Shown here in pieces: positions 1 through 8,715 of a DNA stretch of 64,000 nucleotides (the first letter of the stretch is position 1; the number at the start of each line of letters is the position of its first letter). The stretch lies in assembly GCA_050157065.1 (NCBI GenBank), contig CP189573.1; one strand, given 5' to 3'. The position numbers and the translations under genes are program-made. The notes beneath the pieces are model-generated. The model did no database searches and was not told the origin of the DNA. It saw only the letters and a program-made list of their open reading frames with translations. This DNA comes from Avipropionibacterium sp050157065 (GTDB taxonomy: Bacteria; Actinomycetota; Actinomycetes; Propionibacteriales; Propionibacteriaceae).

Positions 1-1
1 C

Positions 2-1024
2 GAGGCGTACGAGGAGTTGGGGCTCTCCGATCGACAGGTCGAGGTGATGCCGTACGACTTCGGCGCCCGGCCGGCCGACTACCACGACTTCCATCGCAGC
101 CACCACACCGGCGGTCGCACGATGCTGGCCCTGACCACCTTCTTCGAGGTGTTGCGCGAGCTGGAGGCCGATGACGTCCCCGTGGCGCGGATGCGGCCGA
201 CCCGCCAGACGGTGCGCCGGACCCTCTCGACCGCGTTGCTGCTCGCCCGTGGGAGCCGGTTGCACGACAACCAGATCGCCATGGTCGCGGTCCAGTTGCC
301 ACCCACCGGCGACGGCACCCCCGAGGGGCCGAGCAACTACTGGTTCCAGGAACTGGCCCTGTCGGTGCACCGCTTCCTGTTGGACGAGGTCCGTCGGATC
401 GGCGCGATCCTCCGCCCCCGCAGCGATTCCCGCTTCATGATCACCACCACCCGCGGCGGACTGGAGGAGATCACCGGCGGCCTGACGACGGCACCGTTCC
501 TGGCCCGCTGCCGGGCCGAACTGGGCATCGACCTGCGGATCGGCGTCGGGCTGGGCACCACCGCCCAGGAAGCCGAACGACAGGCACTGACCGGGGTCGA
601 CATCGCCGCCACCCCGGCGGCCCACGGCCACGCCGCGCTGGTCGACGGGCCCGGCGGACACCGACTGCTGCCGCCCGCGGGCCCGGAGGCAACCCCGATC
701 ACCGCCGACGACCGAGCCGTGGAGGTGCTGCGCACCCTCGTCGCTGCTCGCCGCGGCGGACGGTCCACCGGGTCGGCGCGCCTCCAGCGCACCGCCGACC
801 TGATCGTCGGGGTCGACGACGTGGCCGGCATCCTCGACGTCACCCCCCGGTCGGCCCGACGGATCGCCAAGACCCTCGTCGAGGCCGGCCTGGCCTGGCC
901 GACGACGCCGCTGCGGTCCCCGTCCGGCGGACGCCCCCGCCAACAGTTCCGGCTGCTGGCCGAGAAGCTGACCACCACCGAAGCACCCGTCCGGGGCGAG
1001 GAGAGCAATGACCGAGCAGGCTGA
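2..1024 (+). CDS. HTH transcriptional regulator, 5' end missing
   Basis: The reading frame is open to the left edge, so the true start lies outside the window; at least 340 residues are present. The C-terminal part (about residues 260-320 of the visible protein) looks like a winged helix-turn-helix, with the recognition-like stretch TPRSARRIAKTLVEAGL followed by a basic wing. The middle (about residues 105-210) ends in GVGLGTTAQEAERQAL, which resembles the end of a degenerate GGDEF/nucleotide-cyclase fold. The gene overlaps the next one by 17 bases, so the two are probably co-transcribed and the regulator may control the aminotransferase. I do not recognise a named family; regulator status is an inference from the C-terminus. 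Confidence 0.6.
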   Translation, partial: EAYEELGLSDRQVEVMPYDFGARPADYHDFHRSHHTGGRTMLALTTFFEVLRELEADDVPVARMRPTRQTVRRTLSTALLLARGSRLHDNQIAMVAVQLPPTGDGTPEGPSNYWFQELALSVHRFLLDEVRRIGAILRPRSDSRFMITTTRGGLEEITGGLTTAPFLARCRAELGIDLRIGVGLGTTAQEAERQALTGVDIAATPAAHGHAALVDGPGGHRLLPPAGPEATPITADDRAVEVLRTLVAARRGGRSTGSARLQRTADLIVGVDDVAGILDVTPRSARRIAKTLVEAGLAWPTTPLRSPSGGRPRQQFRLLAEKLTTTEAPVRGEESNDRAG

Positions 1025-2321
1025 CCAGACCGCCACCACCATGGAGCAGTGGTACGAACGAGCGCGCCGTACGGTCGCCGGCGGGGTGTCCAGCGACGCC
1101 CGCCGGATGGCCGGCACACCGCTGTTCGTCGATCGGGCCCACGGGGCGGAGCTGATCGACCTGAACGGCAAGCGGTACGTCGACTACGTCCTGGGCCAGG
1201 GTCCCGACATCCTCGGCCACGCCAGCGAGATCGTGGCCGAGGCGGTGTCGGCACAGGTGCGTCGGGGGGTGGCCTACGCGGCACAACACCGGGACGAGGC
1301 GCTGGTCGCCGAGCTGTTGTGCGACATGGTCCCCTCGGCCGACCTGGTCCGGTTCAACAGTGTCGGTTCCGAAGCCGTGCACGGTGCACTGCGTCTCGCC
1401 CGTGGCCACACCGGTCGAGACCTGGTGATCAAGTTCGAGGGGCACTACCACGGCTGGCTCGACCCGGTACTGCACAGTGTCCATCCGCCGCTCGACGCCG
1501 CCGGCGCGGCGGACCGGCCCACCACCGTGGCGGGCACGCTCGGCCTGACCCCGGGCAGTGGGGACTCGCTGCGGGTGCTGGGGTGGAACGACCCGGCTGC
1601 GGTCGAGGCAGCCTTCGCCGCCGAGGGTGACCGGATCGCCGCGGTGATCTGTGAGCCGCTGCTCTGCAACACCGGCGCGATCGAACCGGAGCCGGGGTTC
1701 CTGGAGTTCCTGCGCGACATCTGCACCCGGAACGGTTCGGTGTTGATCTTCGACGAGATCATCACCGGATTCCGGGTCGGCGAGGGTGGGGCCCAGCAGC
1801 GCTTCGGCGTCACCCCCGACCTGACCACCCTCGGCAAGGCGATGGCCGGTGGCATGCAGGTCGCCGCGCTCGCCGGGTCGGCGGCGGTGATGGGCACGAT
1901 CGCGTCCGGCAGGGTCGGCCACGCCGGCACGTTCAACTCCCACCCGGTCGCGATGGCTGCGGCGAAGGCGGTGCTGGGGCACCTGCACGAGCACGCCGAC
2001 GCGATCTACCCCGGGCTCACCACGACCGGGCAGTCCCTGATGACCGCGATCGCCGCCTCGGCCGAGCGGCACGGCGTCCCCCTGCTGGTCGCCGGTCCCG
2101 GACCGCTGTTCCAGACCTACTTCACCGACCAGCCGGTGATCCGGACCTATCGGGAGTACGCGGCCTGCGACCACGCGCTGGCTGCCAGGTTCCACGCAGA
2201 ACTGTTGCGGCACGGGGTCAACATCGTGCCCCGCGGGTTGTGGTTCCTTTCCACGGCGCACGGCGCCGACCACGTCAACGAGACCGCTGAGGTGGTCGAC
2301 GCCGTGCTGGCATCACTCTGA
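1008..2321 (+). CDS. class III PLP aminotransferase, glutamate-1-semialdehyde aminomutase-like
   Basis: A 437-residue fold-type I PLP enzyme. Visible landmarks are the N-terminal VAGGVSS segment, NSVGSEAVHGALRLAR near residue 120, the PLP aspartate in FDEIITGFR and the Schiff-base lysine in LGKAMAGG. These match the glutamate-1-semialdehyde 2,1-aminomutase branch. The substrate is uncertain: an aminotransferase or aminomutase outside haem synthesis is as likely, since no hem genes are nearby. The ATG at 1008 follows a GAGGAG-type ribosome site and overlaps the upstream regulator, suggesting a two-gene operon. It converges on the exported protein gene at 2369. Confidence 0.85.
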   Translation: MTEQADQTATTMEQWYERARRTVAGGVSSDARRMAGTPLFVDRAHGAELIDLNGKRYVDYVLGQGPDILGHASEIVAEAVSAQVRRGVAYAAQHRDEALVAELLCDMVPSADLVRFNSVGSEAVHGALRLARGHTGRDLVIKFEGHYHGWLDPVLHSVHPPLDAAGAADRPTTVAGTLGLTPGSGDSLRVLGWNDPAAVEAAFAAEGDRIAAVICEPLLCNTGAIEPEPGFLEFLRDICTRNGSVLIFDEIITGFRVGEGGAQQRFGVTPDLTTLGKAMAGGMQVAALAGSAAVMGTIASGRVGHAGTFNSHPVAMAAAKAVLGHLHEHADAIYPGLTTTGQSLMTAIAASAERHGVPLLVAGPGPLFQTYFTDQPVIRTYREYAACDHALAARFHAELLRHGVNIVPRGLWFLSTAHGADHVNETAEVVDAVLASL

Positions 2322-2368
2322 GCCGTCCTGGCCTCCTCTGATCAGGCGCCATCCGGCATGCCGGCGTC

Positions 2369-3895
2369 TCAGCCGGCGTCGGACTCCCAGCCGGCGTTGC
2401 GTGCCCAGACCAGGTAGGAGACCCCCAACATCCGGGAACCGCCCAAGGGCTCGAGGTCCATCGCCGCGTACACCGCGTGGATGTGGTCGGCCATCGTCGG
2501 CTCGACCGGCTGCAGGGTGAGCCACCGCCCGGCCTGGGCGGCCACCGAATCGCTGGCCACGTCTCCCCCGCTGACCCGGGTGGCGACGTGGGTCGGGTCG
2601 ACCGCCACGTTGTCGGTGTAGGTGGCGCCGAGGTGGGCGAGGTCGTCGTCGGTGGCACCGAGGCCGGCGCCGTGGGCGGCGTTGAGGAACTCGACCGTGA
2701 TCGCGGCGTGGCTGATGTCCTCGTACTGGGTCGCCCGCCCGTACCACGGGGTGTACTCCGACAGGCCCGACTCGGCGTCGTAGCTGTTGTAGAGCTCGCT
2801 GTAGGTGGGCCAGTAGTGCCACTGCCACGCCTCACCGACGACCTCGACGTCGGAGCGGAAGGCCCGGACCATCGCCTCGACCTTCGCCGCGTACGCCGGT
2901 TGCGGCGAGATCCGGTGCAGCTCAGCCATCGTCTGCCCCAGCCCCTGGGTCTGGTTGAACGGCTGGATCAGCCCGTCGAACGGTACGGCTGCACCGGTCG
3001 GCCACACGTAGTCGCCACCGGTGCTGCCGTCGGCGAGCTCCCGGAACTTCCACTCGCGGTCGTGGAAGGCGACCGCCTTGTGGGTCCACGCCAGGTAGCG
3101 CTGGGCAGCACCGCGGTAGCGCACCGACCCCTGCTGCAGCATCAGTCGGGAGAACAACGCCATCGGGTACGTGACCATCCCGGTGTGCACCGCGAACGCG
3201 TAGTACTGCTGTGCCAGTCCGGTGGTACCGGCCACCGGCGTCCCCCCGGCCCCGGACGACACGTCCTTGGCGGTCCATCGGACGTTCGGCGAGTAGACGT
3301 CCTCGTTCACCCGGCGCACCACGAAGTCAGGGCTGTCGGGGTCGAAGTTCACCCCGGTCAGCGTCTTCGTCGCCACCCGGGGGTGGGTCAGCACCAGGTC
3401 GAAGCCGGTGGCGGTGACGTTGCTGACCGTCACCTTGCCATCGGTCGGGTACGTCCAGGCGTACCGGATCTCGAACAGTGGTGCGCCGGCCGCGTCGGTC
3501 ACCGTCGCCGCGGCCGAGGTGTAGTTGCCGCCGGTCCGCCAGACCCAACCCGACCGGCCCGCGTGGTCGGTCACCTCGCGGCGGACGTCGGTCTGGGCCC
3601 AGACCTGGTCGGCGCGCTCCACGAACCGGTCGAGGTAGGTCGTGTCGCCGGTGGCCTGGTACATCCGCACCAACGACAACAGCAGGTACGAGATCCCCCA
3701 GGCCAACCCCCCGGCCTCGTTGTTCGGCACCGAGGTGTCCGTGCCGGCCCACGCCTTCTCGTACGCGGCGACGGTGTCGTACCGGTCGTAGTGGGAAGCC
3801 GAGGCCCGTACGGCGGGCAGCCCGGCGACCGCGAGTGCGGCCACCCCGGCCGTCCCGGCGAGCAGCCGGCGTCGGTTGATCATGAACTGGTTCAT
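2369..3895 (-). CDS. Tat-exported protein, probable alpha/alpha-barrel carbohydrate-active enzyme
   Basis: I place the start at the ATG at 3895, with GGAGG about 7 bases upstream, giving 508 residues. The N-terminus is a Tat signal: NRRRLLAGTAG followed by a hydrophobic stretch and an AxA site (VRASA). The mature protein is rich in aromatic residues and repeats helix-like segments such as YEKAWAGTD, YLAWTHKAVAFHDREW and EDISHAAITVEFLNA. This is reminiscent of six-hairpin glycosidase, epimerase or lyase folds. No catalytic motif could be assigned, so enzyme status is inference. It sits 82 bases downstream of the secreted beta-propeller gene on the same strand, probably in one operon for extracellular carbohydrate handling. 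Confidence 0.6.
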   Translation of the reverse strand: MNQFMINRRRLLAGTAGVAALAVAGLPAVRASASHYDRYDTVAAYEKAWAGTDTSVPNNEAGGLAWGISYLLLSLVRMYQATGDTTYLDRFVERADQVWAQTDVRREVTDHAGRSGWVWRTGGNYTSAAATVTDAAGAPLFEIRYAWTYPTDGKVTVSNVTATGFDLVLTHPRVATKTLTGVNFDPDSPDFVVRRVNEDVYSPNVRWTAKDVSSGAGGTPVAGTTGLAQQYYAFAVHTGMVTYPMALFSRLMLQQGSVRYRGAAQRYLAWTHKAVAFHDREWKFRELADGSTGGDYVWPTGAAVPFDGLIQPFNQTQGLGQTMAELHRISPQPAYAAKVEAMVRAFRSDVEVVGEAWQWHYWPTYSELYNSYDAESGLSEYTPWYGRATQYEDISHAAITVEFLNAAHGAGLGATDDDLAHLGATYTDNVAVDPTHVATRVSGGDVASDSVAAQAGRWLTLQPVEPTMADHIHAVYAAMDLEPLGGSRMLGVSYLVWARNAGWESDAG

Positions 3896-3977
3896 CGTGA
3901 TTACCTCCATTGGTGTGCCCCACGCGATGTGGGAATGACGTACCTGGCTCGTGACGTGCGTGGTAATGGGATCCCGC

Positions 3978-6683
3978 TCAGGCGGCGACCACGCCACGTG
4001 GGTTGATCCGCAGCAACCTGGTCTGCTGGTCGATCACGTACAGGTTCCCGTAGCCGTCGGTGGTGATGTCCTTGTCGGCCCCTTGGAACAGGATCTGCAG
4101 GCTGCTCGTCGCCGATCCCTCGGCGAGCGTCCGTGCCGGGTCGACGGTGAAGACCCGTCCACCTGCGATGCCGTAGATCCGGCCGTCGAGCACCAGCATC
4201 CGGGCGTAGTTGCCGGCGATCCGGTCGCCGGGCTTCCAGTCCGCGAAGACTTCCTCGGTGTGGATGACCTCCTCGGTCTCGGGATCCATCGCCACCAGCC
4301 AGCCCTCGGCGTAGAACCACACCGTGCCGTCCGGAGCGGTCACCGCGGCGTTGATCGACCGGGTGTTCGGGACCGGCCACTCGATGGTCCGGGTCGAGTC
4401 GTCGGACTCGTCGTGGATGATCAACTTCGCCTGGCTGTCGATGGGCACCCCGTCGTAGGAGAAGAAGATGTTGCCGCCACCGAACACCTTGCTGCCACTC
4501 GCGGCGATCGCGTTCACCGACTGGTGCCCGATCACGCCCTCCAGGGTGTGGCACTCACCGGTGGTGAGGTCCATCCAGCCGAAGGCACCCATGTCGTGGC
4601 CGTACTCGGCCTGGCTGCCGTAGTAGAGCCGGTCGCCATGGCCGACCAGCGCGTACGGCCGGTTCTGCTCGGCGCCGATCACGCAGTCGACCCGCGGTTG
4701 CGTACCCGCCTCGAAGTCAGCCGGGCTGAACGACCGGACGTCACCGTAGGGGTAGTTCCCCTGCCGCACCCGACCGCGGTAGTTGGTCATGACCTCGGCC
4801 TGTCCGCCGATCGACTTGGCGACCTGCTGGTCGTCGCGCATCGCCGGGTGCTTGCCGAGCCCCCCGGTCAGGTAGCCGGCGCTCCACACGTTGCCGTCGG
4901 GTCCGCCGGTGATCGAGTTGAGTCCGGTGGGCAACATCGGGATGTCCTCGACCAGTGTGTGCTCGAAGTTGCCGGTCTCGATGTTGTACTTCACCAGGTT
5001 GGCACCGGAGTTCCAGCCGACCACGCTCGGGCCGGGCCACTCCGGGTCCTCGAGGTCGACGATCTCCCACTGGCGCGAGAAGATCTGGGTCGGCGCCTCG
5101 GTGATCACCTCGATCTCACCGGTGACGACGTCGAACGAGTGCAGCGGGATCCCTTGGGCCTGGGTGTTGGCCATCGTGTAGTAGATCTTGTCGTCCACCA
5201 CCGGCGAGGAGCCGTTGTAGATGACGCCCTTGATCTCCTTGATCGACTCCGCCTGCAGTTCACCGTTCGCGTCGCGGGTGACCTTCAGCACGATCAGGTA
5301 GTCGTTGCCCGTGCTGGACGAGTCGCCGCCCCAGACCTGGACGTAGCCGCTGCCGGCGGTGATGCCGTACACCCAGGTGGCGTCGGCGACGGGGCCGAGC
5401 AGGGAGGTGAAGTCCTTGCACTGTTCGGATCCCGGGGTGCCGCCGGTGTCGCAGCCGTACAACTTCGCGACCCCGGTGCCGGTGCCGGCCCAGACGGTCT
5501 CGGTGGCGTCCTCGTAGCCGACGGCACGGGTGTAGTTGGCCTCGGGGGTCAACGGGGTCGGACCGAACTTCGCAAAGCCGGTGTCGGGGTGGTACTGCCA
5601 CAACTGGGCACCTGCGTACCCGGCCGTCGGCTCGCCCCAGGCGCCGCCGTACAACGTGCCGTCCTTGCCCATGTTGAGGCCGTAGGTGAAGCCGAAGTGC
5701 TCGATCGGCGGGGTGCCGATGCGTTCGGCGACCGGGTCGCCCGGCTGCCAGCCGTACAGTGCCGGCGACTGGTAGGTGCCGATGTAGACCATGCCGCTCT
5801 CAGGGTCCTGCTCGATCGTCCACGAACCGGTGGCACCGGGCACCTCGACGGTGTTGGTGACCTCACCGGTCAGGATGTCGGTGACCACCAGTACGGCCGG
5901 GTTGAACGCCGACCCGGTGGCCACCGCGAAGGTGACGTGCCGGCCGTTCTCGTCGACGCCGGCGGCCATCCCCAGGAAGCTGCCGCGCTTGGTGACCTGC
6001 GGCTTCAGCATCGTGTACTCGCCGGTGATCAACACCTGGTCGAAGGTGACCTGTCGCTGGCCGCCCAGCTCGACCGCGACCCGGGTCGCGCCGGCCGGCG
6101 CCTCGGCGGTGAACTCGACGACGTCCCCGGCAGCGGTCCGCTCGCCCTGGCTGCTGGCGAGCACGGTCCCCGCGTCGTCGAGGAAGCGCAGCCCGATCGT
6201 CGCGTGGCCGGTGCCGCCGGTGTGGGCGAAGGCGGTGTAGGACTCGCCGGCGACCGCGGCCACCGGCGTGCTGACCACGCCGAGCATCAGGCAGGGCGGT
6301 GTGCCGGGCAGGCTGAGTGCCTGCTCCCCGTCGCTGGCCCCGTCGGCAGTGGTGGTCGGTACGGAGGCACACCGCGGTGGTCCGGTCTCACCCCGCCCGT
6401 TGGACGTCGTCCATCCGGTGGTGCCGTCCTCGAAGCTGTGGTTCGTGATCAACAGGTCACCGTCGTTGACCCGTGGGTTCGGGACCTCCGGTGCGGCCTG
6501 TGCGCCACCGATCGGCATCAGCAGGGTCAGTGCCACGGCTGCCACCAGGACGCGCCACAACTGACGCCCCCGTGTCGCTGCCCGTGCCGCCACCGTTGGT
6601 GGCGCCCCTTGCCCGGTTGACCCTTGCCCGGTTGACCCTTGCCCGGTTGACCCTCGTCCCGTTGCCTGTGTCCGCGTGCCCAT
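3978..6683 (-). CDS. large secreted beta-propeller protein with N-terminal carbohydrate-binding-like module
   Basis: The start is the ATG at 6683, preceded by AAGGAGG with 6-base spacing, giving 901 residues. The N-terminus is long: a short GSTGQ repeat, then a hydrophobic segment (VLVAAVALTLLMPIG) ending AQA, so it is exported. Residues about 80-220 look like a jelly-roll module (NHSFEDGTTGW, typical of carbohydrate-binding modules). The rest repeats propeller-like strands such as DGTLYGGAWG, DGNVWSAGY, DGTVWFYAEGW and DGYGNLYVID. I know of no enzymatic motif. The likely role is binding or processing an extracellular ligand together with the Tat-exported protein at 2369. Confidence 0.65.
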   Translation of the reverse strand: MGTRTQATGRGSTGQGSTGQGSTGQGAPPTVAARAATRGRQLWRVLVAAVALTLLMPIGGAQAAPEVPNPRVNDGDLLITNHSFEDGTTGWTTSNGRGETGPPRCASVPTTTADGASDGEQALSLPGTPPCLMLGVVSTPVAAVAGESYTAFAHTGGTGHATIGLRFLDDAGTVLASSQGERTAAGDVVEFTAEAPAGATRVAVELGGQRQVTFDQVLITGEYTMLKPQVTKRGSFLGMAAGVDENGRHVTFAVATGSAFNPAVLVVTDILTGEVTNTVEVPGATGSWTIEQDPESGMVYIGTYQSPALYGWQPGDPVAERIGTPPIEHFGFTYGLNMGKDGTLYGGAWGEPTAGYAGAQLWQYHPDTGFAKFGPTPLTPEANYTRAVGYEDATETVWAGTGTGVAKLYGCDTGGTPGSEQCKDFTSLLGPVADATWVYGITAGSGYVQVWGGDSSSTGNDYLIVLKVTRDANGELQAESIKEIKGVIYNGSSPVVDDKIYYTMANTQAQGIPLHSFDVVTGEIEVITEAPTQIFSRQWEIVDLEDPEWPGPSVVGWNSGANLVKYNIETGNFEHTLVEDIPMLPTGLNSITGGPDGNVWSAGYLTGGLGKHPAMRDDQQVAKSIGGQAEVMTNYRGRVRQGNYPYGDVRSFSPADFEAGTQPRVDCVIGAEQNRPYALVGHGDRLYYGSQAEYGHDMGAFGWMDLTTGECHTLEGVIGHQSVNAIAASGSKVFGGGNIFFSYDGVPIDSQAKLIIHDESDDSTRTIEWPVPNTRSINAAVTAPDGTVWFYAEGWLVAMDPETEEVIHTEEVFADWKPGDRIAGNYARMLVLDGRIYGIAGGRVFTVDPARTLAEGSATSSLQILFQGADKDITTDGYGNLYVIDQQTRLLRINPRGVVAA
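6606..6655. repeat. 15-bp tandem repeat inside the propeller gene leader
   Basis: The unit CTTGCCCGGTTGACC occurs three times in tandem and keeps the reading frame, encoding the repeated GSTGQ/RGSTGQG stretch just before the signal peptide of the secreted propeller protein. The repeat lies in the cytoplasmic n-region, so copy number could vary without damaging the mature protein. Confidence 0.75.
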
Positions 6684-6839
6684 TGCAGCCTCCTTGCGTA
6701 CCGATGGTGCCGTCACTCAAACACAACCGGACAGGAAGTCGCAATAGTGTGCCGCCATAAATTGCCAAACCTGCGCCGCAACCGCCTCGACGGCCGACAA
6801 CGGTCGCGCCGAAACCCCTGACGGGTCCGAGTTTCGGTC

Positions 6840-7304
6840 CTAGCGGTTGTGCCAGGCGTCCGGGACCGCGAGCAACTGGTCCACCGAGGCCGGGAAATCA
6901 CCGGAGAGCACGTCGGCCACACTGACCCCGTCCAACACCTCCCGCAGGCTGGCCCGGACCGCCACCCACAGCGTCGGCAGGTGCTGGGCCACACCGGTGT
7001 AGGTGGTCTCACTCGGTCGCAGCCCACGTACCTCGGCCAGCGGCCCGTCGACCGCCCGGAAGATCGCCCCGATCGACAACTCGGCCGACGGTCGCGCCAG
7101 CCGGTAGCCCCCGGACGCCCCACGCTGGCTGACCACCACGCCACCCCGGCGCAGGTCGGCCAGGATCGCCTCGAGGAACTTCCGCGGCAGATCCTGCTCG
7201 GCCGCCAACTCGTCGGCGGGCACCGGATCCGCCCCGGCAGCCTGGGCACGCGCCAGGATCAGGGTCGCCCGAACTGCGTACTCCGTCCGCGCCGAGATGT
7301 CCAC
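6840..7304 (-). CDS. Rrf2-family transcriptional regulator without cluster cysteines
   Basis: A 154-residue protein starting with GTG. It carries the Rrf2 signature: MDISARTEYAVRATL at the N-terminus, the winged helix PADELAAEQDLPRKFLEAIL and the wing RGASGGYRLARP. Members such as IscR and NsrR bind an Fe-S cluster through three cysteines in the middle; none is present here, so it is more like the CymR type that does not sense by a cluster. It is divergent from the TauE/SafE exporter at 7441 with a 136-base gap. The likely role is control of sulfur or sulfite-related transport; the ligand is unknown. Confidence 0.88.
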   Translation of the reverse strand: MDISARTEYAVRATLILARAQAAGADPVPADELAAEQDLPRKFLEAILADLRRGGVVVSQRGASGGYRLARPSAELSIGAIFRAVDGPLAEVRGLRPSETTYTGVAQHLPTLWVAVRASLREVLDGVSVADVLSGDFPASVDQLLAVPDAWHNR

Positions 7305-7440
7305 ACGGCCATCATCCCATCCCGCCCACGGACCCCGGCGGGGCCACGGAGTGGGACGGGGAGGCAGGCCGGTACCGACCTCGTGCTAGATTCCCCACTG
7401 TTTCGATAGGTATTGACGGTTTAAATTTCCAGGAGTCCCC
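7305..7440. promoter_or_regulatory. divergent control region between rrf2-type regulator and tauE-type exporter
   Basis: The part from about 7384 to 7430 is AT-rich against a GC-rich background, with TAGATT at 7387, TCGATAGG at 7404 and TTGACGGTTTAAATTT at 7413-7428. It directly precedes the AGGAG ribosome site of the exporter. It is the natural place for an Rrf2 operator; the exact site is not defined. Confidence 0.35.
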
Positions 7441-8379
7441 GTGCGCACCCTCATCCTGATCGCCCTGGTCGGTCTTGCGGCCCAACTCGTCGACGGCTCC
7501 CTGGGCATGGCGTACGGCGTCACCACCACCACCCTGCTGCTCGCGATCGGCACCAACCCGGCCGCCGCGTCGGCCACGGTCCACCTGGCCGAGATCGGCA
7601 CCACGCTGGTCTCCGGCGTCTCCCACTGGCGCTTCGGCAACGTCGACTGGGCGGTGGTGCTGCGGATCGGGATCCCCGGCGCGGTCGGCGCCTTCGCCGG
7701 TGCCACCTTCCTGGCCAACCTCGACACCTCGATCGCCAAGCCACTGATGGCGGTGGTGCTGCTGGCACTCGGCTCGTACGTCCTGCTCCGCTTCACCGTG
7801 AAGGGCTTGCGGACCGACACCCTCGGCAAACCCCTGCGGTGGCGCTTCCTGGCACCGCTGGGCGTGGTCGCCGGCTTCCTCGACGCCACCGGTGGCGGCG
7901 GCTGGGGCCCCGTCGGTACGCCGACCCTGTTGGCCAGCGGACGGATCGAGCCCCGCCGCACGATCGGTTCGATCGACACCAGCGAATTCCTGGTGGCGCT
8001 CGCCGCCAGCCTCGGCTTCCTGTTCGCGCTGGGCTCGCAGGGGATCAACGTCGGCTGGGTGGTCGCGCTGCTGGTCGGTGGCGTCATCGCCGCGCCGATC
8101 GCGGCCTTCCTGGTCCGGTTGCTGCCCGCCCGGGTGCTCGGGGCGGCCGCCGGCGGCCTGATCGTGATCACCAACGTGCGTACCCTGCTGGGGCTGGAGG
8201 CGGTGGAGGCGTTCGCCGCGGTCGCGGCCATCCCGATCTACGTCGCGCTCGTTGCGGTCTGGGCCGGCGCGATCGGCTGGTCCGTCAAGCAGCACCGGGC
8301 CGAGGTCGCCGTCGCGCGCACCGGGGCCGTGGCAGCGAGCGATCCGGCCGACGTCGAGTCCGACCGGGCGGGTGTCTGA
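7441..8379 (+). CDS. TauE/SafE-family sulfite/organosulfur anion exporter
   Basis: A 312-residue integral membrane protein beginning with GTG behind AGGAG at 7431. It has the TauE/SafE pattern: QLVDGSLGMAYGVTTTTLLL in the first helix and DATGGGGWGPVGTPTLL in the second repeat, with about eight hydrophobic segments. Family members move sulfite, sulfoacetate or similar anions across the membrane. The divergent Rrf2 regulator supports a sulfur role. A short hydrophilic tail ends the protein. Confidence 0.9.
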   Translation: MRTLILIALVGLAAQLVDGSLGMAYGVTTTTLLLAIGTNPAAASATVHLAEIGTTLVSGVSHWRFGNVDWAVVLRIGIPGAVGAFAGATFLANLDTSIAKPLMAVVLLALGSYVLLRFTVKGLRTDTLGKPLRWRFLAPLGVVAGFLDATGGGGWGPVGTPTLLASGRIEPRRTIGSIDTSEFLVALAASLGFLFALGSQGINVGWVVALLVGGVIAAPIAAFLVRLLPARVLGAAAGGLIVITNVRTLLGLEAVEAFAAVAAIPIYVALVAVWAGAIGWSVKQHRAEVAVARTGAVAASDPADVESDRAGV

Positions 8380-8383
8380 CTGC

Positions 8384-8506
8384 ACCGAGTGGGCACTCGG
8401 CGAGGCACCCCACCACCGAGCGGGCACCCGGAGAGGCACCCCCCACACCGAGCGGGCACCCGGAGAGGCACCCCCAAACCGAAAGGGCGCCCGGAGAGGC
8501 GATCGG
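8384..8506. repeat. four tandem 31-32-bp degenerate repeats
   Basis: Units start at about 8384, 8415, 8447 and 8478, each beginning ACCGA and containing GGGC-CCCGGAGAGGC. Units 2 and 3 are almost identical; 1 and 4 are divergent. They lie in the 336-base gap between the convergent exporter and YcaQ-like genes. No gene is visible here. Confidence 0.8.
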
Positions 8507-8608
8507 TCACTCGTCTCGTCTCCAACTGCCCGCTCGGTGAACGGCGGATCGAGTGTCCGGCCCGCAGGCTGGCGAATCGGGCTCGATTCGGTGGACCTCG
8601 TCGTAAGA

Positions 8609-8668
8609 TCGGGCGCCACAGTGACACAGCTGGATGCATGCTCCACGTGTGTCGCTGTGGCGCCGCTC
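8609..8668. repeat. long intergenic hairpin element, copy 1
   Basis: GGCGCCACAGTGACACA at 8612-8628 faces TGTGTCGCTGTGGCGCC at 8648-8664. That is a 17-bp stem with one wobble position and a 19-base loop containing ATGCATG. A related element occurs at 22600-22654. Both lie between 3' ends of convergent genes, so a terminator-like or REP-like role is plausible. Confidence 0.75.
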
Positions 8669-8715
8669 CGTACGAGTGACCCGCGCTGATGGGACGTCTC
8701 GACGGCCGCGCGAGC

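Noticed and set aside
3951..6620. 889-residue open frame on the plus strand
   Set aside because: It is antisense to the secreted propeller gene, which has a ribosome site, signal peptide and repeats. High GC keeps the reverse frame open.
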